Part shown: positions 1-5,130 of the stretch, piece after piece | Layout of the letters: each line of letters starts with the position of its first letter | Position numbering within the stretch: the first letter of the stretch is position 1 | Assembly (NCBI GenBank): GCA_964623885.1 | Contig: CAZUVM010000156.1 | Coordinates: 1-5,130 of the forward strand | DNA length: 5,130 nt | Origin: CAZUVM01 sp964623885 | GTDB lineage: Bacteria; Verrucomicrobiota; Verrucomicrobiia; Limisphaerales; UBA8199 | Direction of reading: 5' to 3' | The notes under the pieces: model-generated | Database searches by the model: none | What the model saw: only the letters and a program-made list of their open reading frames with translations | Told to the model about the DNA's origin: nothing | Made by a program: the position numbers and the translations under genes

Positions 1-1766
1 CCGCCCACCGGAGTCAGAAACGCGCCCACGCTGGGGTTGTAGTACGATCCGCTGCCGGAGACCTCGAGCTTCACGGAACGGACCATGTAATTGGTCGCTC
101 CGGCTGGTGCGGTGTCCGTGAAACTGGTGGTGTTAATCGGCGAGGTAGTAAGCCGCGTGAATGTCCCATCTGTAGCTCCACGGTAAACGTGGTAACCGAC
201 GACGGAATCATTGGCTGCGGTCCAGGACAAAGTCGTCGAACCCGAACTGGAGGAAGCGGTCAAAGCCGTTGGCTGCGCCACGCTATGCAGGCGCAGGGAG
301 GGATCGCCCATGAGCGCGATATGAACCTGACCGGCAGCGGTATTGATCTGGTTCTGATATAAACCATTCGGGCCGTTATTTTGGGTCAGCCGGGCGGTGA
401 AACCGAGGGTCTCTCCCAGGCCCATGTGCTGCATGAACCAGTGCGGGCGACCGGACCAGGCGCAAGACAGGCCGTAGCTCGGCAACGCCAGGACGGCCCG
501 CATAATATTGTCGGTGGAATCCCAATCGCCGAGCCAGCTCCCGAACAACAGCGTGAACACCGCTTTTACGTCATTCGAGTAGAGCTCGAGTGTGTTCACA
601 TCATAATAGGTATCGCTGTTGCCCAGACCGGCTACGGTTTCGAAACTCCCCGCGCCGGCACCATAAGCGAACAGATAAGGGTTGGACGCCAGGGTTGGAG
701 TCCAAACGCCGTTGGTAAGCGTCATATTGACATTGTTAGCGCCGAACATCGGAGCGGCGTTACGCCAACCGCTGGCGGCGAAAGCCTCGCCGTTCCGCAC
801 TCCGAAGAAGTCGCCAACGTAACCGCGTCGCGGCAGATCAAATTGCTTCGTGCGGAACTTGTGGTCTTTATTGAGATAGTTACGCAGGAGCTCGACTTCG
901 CTTGGGAACGTGCTGGGACCGCCAGACCAGAGCGCGCCCGGCATGTTGGCGAGGTCCACGCGACCGACCATCAGTTTGATCGGAGCCGGGAAGGTGGATT
1001 GATCGAATTTGCCGTCGCCTGGCTCGTTGTGATTGCGGGCGTAATCGGCGCCCGAGTCATTCACGGAGGTATCGGTCCAGGTGCCGTCCATATCGGCGTA
1101 GTAACCGTCAGCGGGCCAGGCGCCCTGGTGGTTCGGGATGTGGCCGTCGGGCACGATATCGCCTGAATACGGAACTGGTACGTGACCGAACAGAAACACC
1201 ATCTTCACGTTGGCCGGGTCGGCCGCATATTGGGCCTTGATGAGATTCTTGATATTGACCACGGAATCGTTGCGGCTAACATCGAGCCGGATCACATTCC
1301 AGCCGTCACCCGTCAAATCCTGCCGGAGCTGAGCCAGTTCATTGGCCAGCGCCGGGCCAATGGTATTGTCCACCAGCAGGAGGAGTTTTCCGCGTGAATC
1401 CGTCATTGGGAAATCGATCCCGGAATAGACATAGCCGTAGCCCGTGTACAGAGAGGTGGTTTTAACGACCTGGTACTCGTACGCGGTGCCGACGGTGACA
1501 TTGTTGTCGGTAAAGGATGTAGCTGTGCCTGGCAACGTCGTGCCACTGCCCCAGGACGTATCGGTCGGCGCCTTGCGGTAGACCGTGTAAGTATTGGGCA
1601 GCATGTATTGGTCTTGCGGCCAATTCAAAGTGATCTGGGCCGGTGAGGCCTGGACACTGGCACTGACCTGAACGGAATACTCCCAGGTCATTTCGATGGC
1701 GCGGCCGGAGTAAGCGGCGGCGCACAGCATGATTAGGCTCGTGATGAGTCGGATAGCTTTTCGCAT
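1..1766 (-). CDS. Secreted gingipain (C25)-like protein with Fn3 domains, C-terminus beyond window edge
   Basis: The frame is open from the ATG at 1766 down to base 1, giving 588 codons with no stop, so the gene is 3'-truncated by the window. Residues 1-23 form a signal peptide: MRK, a hydrophobic core, then a likely cut after SGRA. The Cys at 15 is not in a lipobox. Residues about 37-104 look like an Fn3 module (ITLNWP…YTVYRK…YEYQV). Residues about 126-495 resemble peptidase family C25: KLLLLVDN, an NIKNLIKAQY helix, KMVFLFGHVPVPY (188-200), KLMVGRVDLANMPG (264-277), and IALMGDPSLRL near the end. Residues about 498-585 are a second Fn3 (TTLSWTAAND…YHVYRG…FTD). The Cys that follows GR-x-x in gingipains is Leu272 here, so classical C25 protease activity is doubtful. 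The protein is presumably exported to the envelope or outside. An in-frame GTG three codons upstream is an alternative start, and no clear Shine-Dalgarno precedes either. The substrate is unknown. Confidence 0.9.
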   Translation of the reverse strand, partial: MRKAIRLITSLIMLCAAAYSGRAIEMTWEYSVQVSASVQASPAQITLNWPQDQYMLPNTYTVYRKAPTDTSWGSGTTLPGTATSFTDNNVTVGTAYEYQVVKTTSLYTGYGYVYSGIDFPMTDSRGKLLLLVDNTIGPALANELAQLRQDLTGDGWNVIRLDVSRNDSVVNIKNLIKAQYAADPANVKMVFLFGHVPVPYSGDIVPDGHIPNHQGAWPADGYYADMDGTWTDTSVNDSGADYARNHNEPGDGKFDQSTFPAPIKLMVGRVDLANMPGALWSGGPSTFPSEVELLRNYLNKDHKFRTKQFDLPRRGYVGDFFGVRNGEAFAASGWRNAAPMFGANNVNMTLTNGVWTPTLASNPYLFAYGAGAGSFETVAGLGNSDTYYDVNTLELYSNDVKAVFTLLFGSWLGDWDSTDNIMRAVLALPSYGLSCAWSGRPHWFMQHMGLGETLGFTARLTQNNGPNGLYQNQINTAAGQVHIALMGDPSLRLHSVAQPTALTASSSSGSTTLSWTAANDSVVGYHVYRGATDGTFTRLTTSPINTTSFTDTAPAGATNYMVRSVKLEVSGSGSYYNPSVGAFLTPVG

Positions 1767-1778
1767 CGTGCGCACAAG

Positions 1779-1802
1779 TTGCCCACTCGCGCGTGATGGC
1801 AA
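1779..1802. promoter_or_regulatory. Imperfect palindrome just upstream of the C25-like gene
   Basis: TTGCC at 1779-1783 is mirrored by GGCAA at 1798-1802 around a CGCG-rich centre, 12 bp before the start codon of the leftward gene. A second perfect 8-bp palindrome, GTGCGCAC (1768-1775), lies between it and the start. The position would suit an operator or a 5'-UTR structure. Short palindromes arise by chance in GC-rich DNA, so this is a weak candidate. Confidence 0.2.
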
Positions 1803-1891
1803 AATCGGCCCATGCCCTTTTATCCTGTCGGGCTTGGGAGAAACGGCTTTGTAGGTGTTCGGCTGACAAAAGAAGGGAGGTTATTGCGGAT

Positions 1892-1948
1892 ATGAAGCGA
1901 ATGCGCAGGCCCCTTGCATCCCGCTGCATTACTGGTATCCAGTTATAA
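1892..1948 (+). CDS. Possible 18-codon leader peptide ORF
   Basis: ATG at 1892 to TAA at 1946-1948 encodes MKRMRRPLASRCITGIQL. It is preceded by AAGGGAGG (1873-1880), the best Shine-Dalgarno match in this intergenic region, 11 nt from the ATG, which is slightly long. The stop falls 19 nt before the ATG at 1968 of the β-propeller gene, which has no obvious Shine-Dalgarno of its own. A leader ORF supporting translational coupling or attenuation is therefore possible. The peptide is basic at its start and has no recognised attenuation codon run. An ORF this short can easily be accidental. I do not recognise the peptide. Confidence 0.25.
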   Translation: MKRMRRPLASRCITGIQL

Positions 1949-1986
1949 ACCTACGAAACGCAGATCGATGAAACGAGCGGGATGCA
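1915..1986 (+). promoter_or_regulatory. 11-bp inverted repeat spanning the propeller gene start
   Basis: TGCATCCCGCT (1915-1925) and AGCGGGATGCA (1976-1986) are perfect reverse complements separated by 50 bases. The left arm lies in the possible leader ORF and the right arm covers codons 3-7 of the gene starting at 1968. In mRNA the stem would enclose the ATG in its loop. That geometry could influence initiation, but the loop is long and there is no U-run, so it is not an intrinsic terminator. The repeat is seen directly; the regulatory role is inference. Confidence 0.3.
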
Positions 1987-2162
1987 TTGTGCTCATGGCG
2001 GCGGCAGCGCTGGCCATTTTGGCTCAAGACGCTCCGAATCTTAGCGTGCGCAACGGATCGAACCAGACATTACTGGTAACATGGCCCGCGACAAACGAGG
2101 GAGACCGCCGTGGCGTCCGGTGTAAACTGGCATGCATCCAGTTTTCTTACGACCGTTTTTGA
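1968..2162 (+). pseudogene. 5' part (signal peptide and N-terminal module) of the frameshifted β-propeller gene
   Basis: The ATG at 1968 opens MKRAGCIVLMAAAALAILAQ, a typical signal peptide (positive N-terminus, Ala/Leu core, likely cut between residues 16 and 22). It is followed by APNLSVRNGSNQTLLVTWPATNEG. This reads as the first half of a small β-rich module common at the front of verrucomicrobial secreted proteins, whose second half (TNGVFSVSV…QRFYRL) is found in the next frame. After about codon 45 the frame turns into unrelated sequence (DRRGVRCKLACIQF) and stops at 2160-2162. A one-base shift near 2095-2110 joins the halves as …WPATNEG-TAVASGVN…, with normal spacing for the module. The halves therefore probably belong to one protein of about 450 residues, interrupted by a real mutation or a sequencing error. 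The ATG at 1914 in the same frame would put extra residues before the signal peptide and was not chosen. Confidence 0.75.
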
Positions 2163-3327
2163 CACCACTAATGGAGTGTTCTCCGTGTCCGTGGCCGCAA
2201 TGAATGGGCAACGTTTTTATCGGCTGGCCGGATCCGGGGTAACCATCAGCCTGGGCACACCGCAGCAGATTTTCGACTTCGGCCACCCGGACGCGATGGG
2301 ACTTTTTAACGTGCCGGATATGCACACCTCGCTTCTGCAGCAGACGAATAATTCATACCTGGTGTGGATCACTGGGAACATCGACACGAACAGTGGATCA
2401 GTAGCAATGCTCTCGACCACCGATTTCGTCCATTACGCGAATGCCGGACCGGGAAGCGCCGCGCTGGTGGAGGCGGTGTTTACGCCTAGCTGTGCGGGCA
2501 GTGGTTCGTGCGTAACCAACATCGATGCGGACTACGCCGGCGCCAATTCGGTGATCACCGCCAGCAACGGCGGGGACTTGCTCATGTTCTACGAAGCCGG
2601 CAATCAAACCAGAGGGACAAACTCATCTTCCGGTATTGAGTACAACGTAACAGCCCTTGCCCGTCCGAGTGACGGTGGAGTGCATTGGGCGCGTCAGGGA
2701 GCGGTTTTGGCGGGTCCCGATCTGCAGCCAACGACGACGTCGGGCACCTCACAACCGGGGATTTCCGAACCCGGTCTGCTGATGGTGAACAATTATTTCT
2801 ACATGTTTTTCCAATATATTCCAAACGACCCATCAGAGCCGGGCGCGCCCGCCGTCATACAGGTCGCCAGAGCTTTGGTCTCCAGTGACGGGATGCCGGG
2901 ATCGTGGTGGAAATATTATCAGGGCGCCTGGAACGAGCCCGGCCTGGGCGGCCAGGCGGACACAATCGTCGCAACCGGCGCAGGGAGCGGCTGCACACGC
3001 CCGGTCGAAATCTGGCCTGCCTTTAGCACGTATCTCAACCGGTACCTGCTACTTTTTTTAGGGGACACGGGCCGGTTTTTCAGCAACTGGCCCAATCTGG
3101 TTACCTGGACGACCCCGGTTAACTTTATGTCCGAGCAGATGTGGCAGCATTGCCAACCAATGGACTGGAATTACGTTTTTGTTACTCCCGGAAACGGCCC
3201 CGGCATTATCGGGCAAACAGGTTTGGTGCTCTACGCCCACACGGATGCCAAAGGCTTGGGTTGTCCGGGCGGATTTTCCCCGCATGAATTGTGGGTGCGG
3301 AGCTTCACCTTCACGAACAGCCCTTAG
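2110..3327 (+). CDS. Secreted five-bladed β-propeller, glycoside-hydrolase-like (body of a frameshifted gene)
   Basis: The frame is open from GTG at 2110 to TAG at 3325-3327 (405 residues counted from the GTG). Residues 1-40 finish an N-terminal β module (DTTNGVFSVSV…QRFYRL) whose first half lies one frame back, so GTG is probably not the native start. Residues about 45-400 show recurring β-strand pairs typical of the GH43/GH32/GH62/GH68 propeller superfamily: FNVPDMHTSLLQ…SYLVWITG (67-89), SVAMLSTTDFVHYA (97-110), DLLMFYEAG (156-164), GISEPGLLMVNNYFYMFF (217-234), VEIWPAFSTYLNRYLLLF (299-316) and TGLVLYAHTDAKG (370-382). Glu220, Glu300 and acidic residues at 70 and 139-141 could line a pocket, but I cannot assign a catalytic triad. 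Five cysteines (128, 134, 295, 348, 385) could allow disulfides. The likely role is extracellular binding or hydrolysis of a carbohydrate; the substrate is unknown. No PEP-CTERM or other sorting tail is seen. The 3' end faces the ligase-like gene across 17 bp. Confidence 0.85.
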   Translation: MASGVNWHASSFLTTVFDTTNGVFSVSVAAMNGQRFYRLAGSGVTISLGTPQQIFDFGHPDAMGLFNVPDMHTSLLQQTNNSYLVWITGNIDTNSGSVAMLSTTDFVHYANAGPGSAALVEAVFTPSCAGSGSCVTNIDADYAGANSVITASNGGDLLMFYEAGNQTRGTNSSSGIEYNVTALARPSDGGVHWARQGAVLAGPDLQPTTTSGTSQPGISEPGLLMVNNYFYMFFQYIPNDPSEPGAPAVIQVARALVSSDGMPGSWWKYYQGAWNEPGLGGQADTIVATGAGSGCTRPVEIWPAFSTYLNRYLLLFLGDTGRFFSNWPNLVTWTTPVNFMSEQMWQHCQPMDWNYVFVTPGNGPGIIGQTGLVLYAHTDAKGLGCPGGFSPHELWVRSFTFTNSP

Positions 3328-3344
3328 CGCTGAGCCACGCCGCG

Positions 3345-4796
3345 TTATGTGGTTGATTCCTCTAAAACAGGTGCGAAGGAGGTCTCGGTTACCGCAGGCT
3401 GTGGGCTTTGGCGTTGTTTGATGAAATATAAGCTTGCCAGTGCTCCGATGAGGATGTGCAGCATGAAGTACATCGTGTATTGCCGCATGGCCCATTCCGT
3501 CCAGCTATGAAGGAAGCCGCCGCACAAACAGAAGAAGATACCAACCCCCATGCGGCGGAGCGGCTCGGACGAGCGCGGCCAAAGAAAGCTCGCGCCCATC
3601 TGGAACCAGCGGCCCCACATTACTAAAAAGATAAGGAGGCCGGGAATGCCCAGTTCGCCGACGGTCAAAGCGCCGAGGTTATGCGCCGGGGCCGCCTGGG
3701 CCTCGTCATCCACGAGGGCGCCGGGGGGGATGACTTGGCTCGGTTCGTGTTCCGTGCCGCTGTATGGGACAAAGCCATATCCCAGCATATGGGCGTATTT
3801 GCCGCTGACCCAGTACGACCAGTTGTTCAGCCCAACGCCGAACAGTTCGTTAACGGCAATCAATCTGGCAACGCGAAGGTAGTAGCCGCGGCCCAGGTTA
3901 TGTTTGCTGTATTCATCCTTGAGGCTGGTTTCTTCAAAGCGCGCGGTCAACGAGTGCCAGCCTTTGGCAGCAATGCCGACGGCGCCGCCCACCACCAATA
4001 CGGTCAGGATGACTTTGCGCGCGGTGATGCGATAAGACATCGTCGCCAGCGCCGTGACCGCCAGCACGCCGGGCAGAATCATGGACCCGGCACGGGAAAT
4101 GGTCAGCACTTCCGCGACACAGGCAATCGCGATGGCGCCGCCGCAGAAAAATTTAAGCCATTTGGGAAATTGCGAATTAACCGCCGCCACCATCATAGGG
4201 GTGACCAGGCAGAGCAGCATGGAGAGGCTGTTGGAGCTGATGAAACTGCCGGGAACACGATTGATCCCTTCGAAATAACGCTGCTTGAGCGCGAGCAGGC
4301 CCTGGTGCCAAATGACTATCCCGAGGGCCACGACCAGGAGACGGAGCTCGCGCTCGGTGCGCAAATAGAACGCGATGGCCAGCACCAGAAGTAATGTCCG
4401 AAACCATTTCCAGAGCTCGAAAAGCGCAAAGAGCTGCGGATCGGAAATCGCCACGTTGAAACAGGCATACAGGAAAAAAAGGAGCATGAGCCCGAAGCTG
4501 GCGGGCCAGTAACCACGCGTGACACCGCGCCGAGGGGCAATGATGGACCCGATGAGCAAGCCGATAATCATCGGATCGAGCAATGACACTTCGAACCCTC
4601 GCGAAGTGCCGCGATACCAATCGCGGCTGACAAAATTGACGTCGAGGCGCTCGATCATGGGCAGCAGCACGATGAGCAGGACGAAATAGATGTCGCGAAT
4701 GCGCTTTGACAGAACTGCCAGGAGAGTCGCACCAAAAATACCGGCGGGAACGATCGTCAAGCCGTACAAGCCTTTCTGGGTGAGTTCGAAGTCCAT
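3345..4796 (-). CDS. O-antigen ligase/polymerase family membrane protein (Wzy/WaaL-like)
   Basis: This 483-residue polytopic protein has about twelve hydrophobic segments, roughly from residues 10 to 278 and again from 378 to 458. They are separated by a large soluble loop (about 280-375), the arrangement typical of O-antigen ligases and Wzy-type polymerases. Matching motifs are GSFISSN (183-189), TISRAG (232-237, the SRxG signature), FGVGLNNW (319-326) and AHN followed by ELGIPGL (371-387). In this family the HN motif supplies the His thought to be important for glycosyl transfer. Such enzymes join or polymerise undecaprenyl-linked glycans on the outer face of the cytoplasmic membrane, producing O-antigen, capsule or exopolysaccharide. 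Ligase and polymerase cannot be told apart from sequence alone, and no other polysaccharide gene is visible to help. The ATG at 4796 is the only good start before an upstream in-frame stop; no clear Shine-Dalgarno precedes it. The C-terminal 20 or so residues are a polar tail. Confidence 0.88.
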   Translation of the reverse strand: MDFELTQKGLYGLTIVPAGIFGATLLAVLSKRIRDIYFVLLIVLLPMIERLDVNFVSRDWYRGTSRGFEVSLLDPMIIGLLIGSIIAPRRGVTRGYWPASFGLMLLFFLYACFNVAISDPQLFALFELWKWFRTLLLVLAIAFYLRTERELRLLVVALGIVIWHQGLLALKQRYFEGINRVPGSFISSNSLSMLLCLVTPMMVAAVNSQFPKWLKFFCGGAIAIACVAEVLTISRAGSMILPGVLAVTALATMSYRITARKVILTVLVVGGAVGIAAKGWHSLTARFEETSLKDEYSKHNLGRGYYLRVARLIAVNELFGVGLNNWSYWVSGKYAHMLGYGFVPYSGTEHEPSQVIPPGALVDDEAQAAPAHNLGALTVGELGIPGLLIFLVMWGRWFQMGASFLWPRSSEPLRRMGVGIFFCLCGGFLHSWTEWAMRQYTMYFMLHILIGALASLYFIKQRQSPQPAVTETSFAPVLEESTT

Positions 4797-5062
4797 TAGG
4801 TCGAATATCGAGGTGAGGTTGGCACGGTGTTTCGGCGGACTAATTTAAAACGCGCGGACGGTTTGGCATCTGGGGTGAATTGCGGGGGGAGGGGAAGCCA
4901 GACACACGAAATGGGGCTTGACCGGGATCACTTAACCACAAAGAACGCAGAGAGCGCAAAGCCGCAATCGAAAGGAAGGCAGAGTTTACCGCAAAGGCAT
5001 AGCGCGGCTCTTGCCGCAACCAAAGTGGCGGATCGCCGGGCGTTTGGATAAAAGTTTGGGTG
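4797..5062. other. Divergent intergenic region, no gene recognised
   Basis: This 266-base stretch separates the leftward ligase-like gene from a possible rightward gene. It contains an AT-rich patch (TAATTTAAAA, 4841-4850) that could hold a −10 element for the leftward gene, although no convincing −35 partner was found. It also contains a G-rich patch (4872-4916) and an intergenic repeat (4932-4961). A leftward open frame across 4840-5124 simply translates the repeat and has no protein-like features, so it is not annotated. Confidence 0.6.
4932..4961 (+). repeat. Dispersed intergenic repeat of the AACCACAAAGAACGCA type
   Basis: The segment opens TTAACCACAAAGAACGCA and continues GAGAGCGCAAAG, an internally reiterated pattern of roughly 9-10-base units (AAAGAACGC, AGAGAGCGC). 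Closely similar strings recur between genes in many Verrucomicrobia and some other environmental phyla, by my recollection; that recall was not checked here. The downstream sequence to about 5025 keeps related CCGCAA-type words and may be a degenerate continuation. The function is unknown, and there is no evidence of a coding role. Confidence 0.55.
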
Positions 5063-5130
5063 ATGAACGCACAAACTTCTCCCACCGTCACCGACGTCCC
5101 GCCGGCCTTTCTTAACCGATTCAACCAGTC
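5063..5130 (+). CDS. Possible start of a rightward gene, cut by the window end
   Basis: ATG at 5063 opens a frame that stays open to the last base (22 full codons, starting MNAQTSPTVTDVPPAFLNRF). The start is polar and has no signal peptide. A weak purine-rich TTTGGGTG lies immediately upstream. It would be divergent from the ligase-like gene and follows the intergenic repeat, where a gene start is plausible. Too little is visible to name a family, and a frame of 22 codons can be open by chance. Confidence 0.4.
   Translation, partial: MNAQTSPTVTDVPPAFLNRFNQ

Noticed and set aside
381..1397. Plus-strand open frames (381-1166 and 1182-1397)
   Set aside because: They lie antisense to the C25-like gene, whose frame is open for 588 codons with a signal peptide and recognisable domains; the plus translations show no protein-family character.
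1720..1766. Lipoprotein signal in the C25-like protein
   Set aside because: The residue before Cys15 is Leu (LIMLC), which does not fit a lipobox; a type I signal peptide fits better.
1462..1929. Minus-strand 155-codon frame starting upstream of the C25-like gene
   Set aside because: It overlaps the 5' end of the real gene in another frame and gives an Arg/His-rich sequence without domains.
1914..1949. TTGCAT (1914-1919) and TATAAA (1944-1949) as a σ70 promoter
   Set aside because: The spacer is about 24 bases, far from the usual 16-18, so the pair is not credible.
3310..3327. PEP-CTERM or other C-terminal sorting signal on the propeller protein
   Set aside because: The protein ends FTFTNSP with no hydrophobic segment or basic tail.
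3681..4394. Plus-strand 237-codon frame
   Set aside because: Antisense shadow of the O-antigen ligase-like gene, whose membrane segments and SRAG/AHN motifs are clear.
4840..5124. Minus-strand 94-codon frame over the intergenic region
   Set aside because: Its central part (ALRSLRSLWLS) is a translation of the intergenic repeat; such frames are commonly mis-called as hypothetical proteins.

Overview
The window looks like part of a chromosome from a moderately GC-rich environmental bacterium, most likely Verrucomicrobia (Pedosphaera/Limisphaerales-like). That placement is inference from three things I recognise. These are a gingipain-like secreted protein with fibronectin type III domains, a secreted protein opening with an RNGSNQT…VTWPA…FYRL module, and an intergenic AACCACAAAGAACGCA-type repeat. 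No 16S or other phylogenetic marker is present.

Layout from left to right. Positions 1-1766 (minus) hold the first 588 codons of a large secreted protein that runs off the left edge: signal peptide, Fn3-like module, gingipain (C25)-like domain, second Fn3. Positions 1767-1967 form a divergent intergenic region with a possible 18-codon leader ORF behind a good Shine-Dalgarno, an 11-bp inverted repeat spanning the next start codon, and a small palindrome. Positions 1968-3327 (plus) hold a secreted β-propeller protein resembling the GH43/GH32 fold. It is split by an apparent one-base frameshift near 2095-2110, so the signal peptide lies in one frame and the body in another. Positions 3345-4796 (minus) encode a polytopic O-antigen ligase/polymerase-type protein, tail-to-tail with the propeller gene across 17 bp. 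Positions 4797-5062 are intergenic and contain the repeat and a G-rich patch. From 5063 (plus) a further gene may begin, but only about 22 codons are visible.

Functionally this reads as a cell-surface and secretion neighbourhood: two exported proteins and one membrane enzyme that joins or polymerises surface glycan. The genes alternate in strand (minus, plus, minus, possibly plus), so they are not one operon, and any shared pathway is inference. The observation most worth following is that the gingipain-like domain lacks the catalytic cysteine expected of peptidase family C25, and its only cysteine outside the signal peptide sits in a distinctive SCAWSGRPHWF context. I found no tRNA, rRNA, CRISPR array, transposase or convincing intrinsic terminator.
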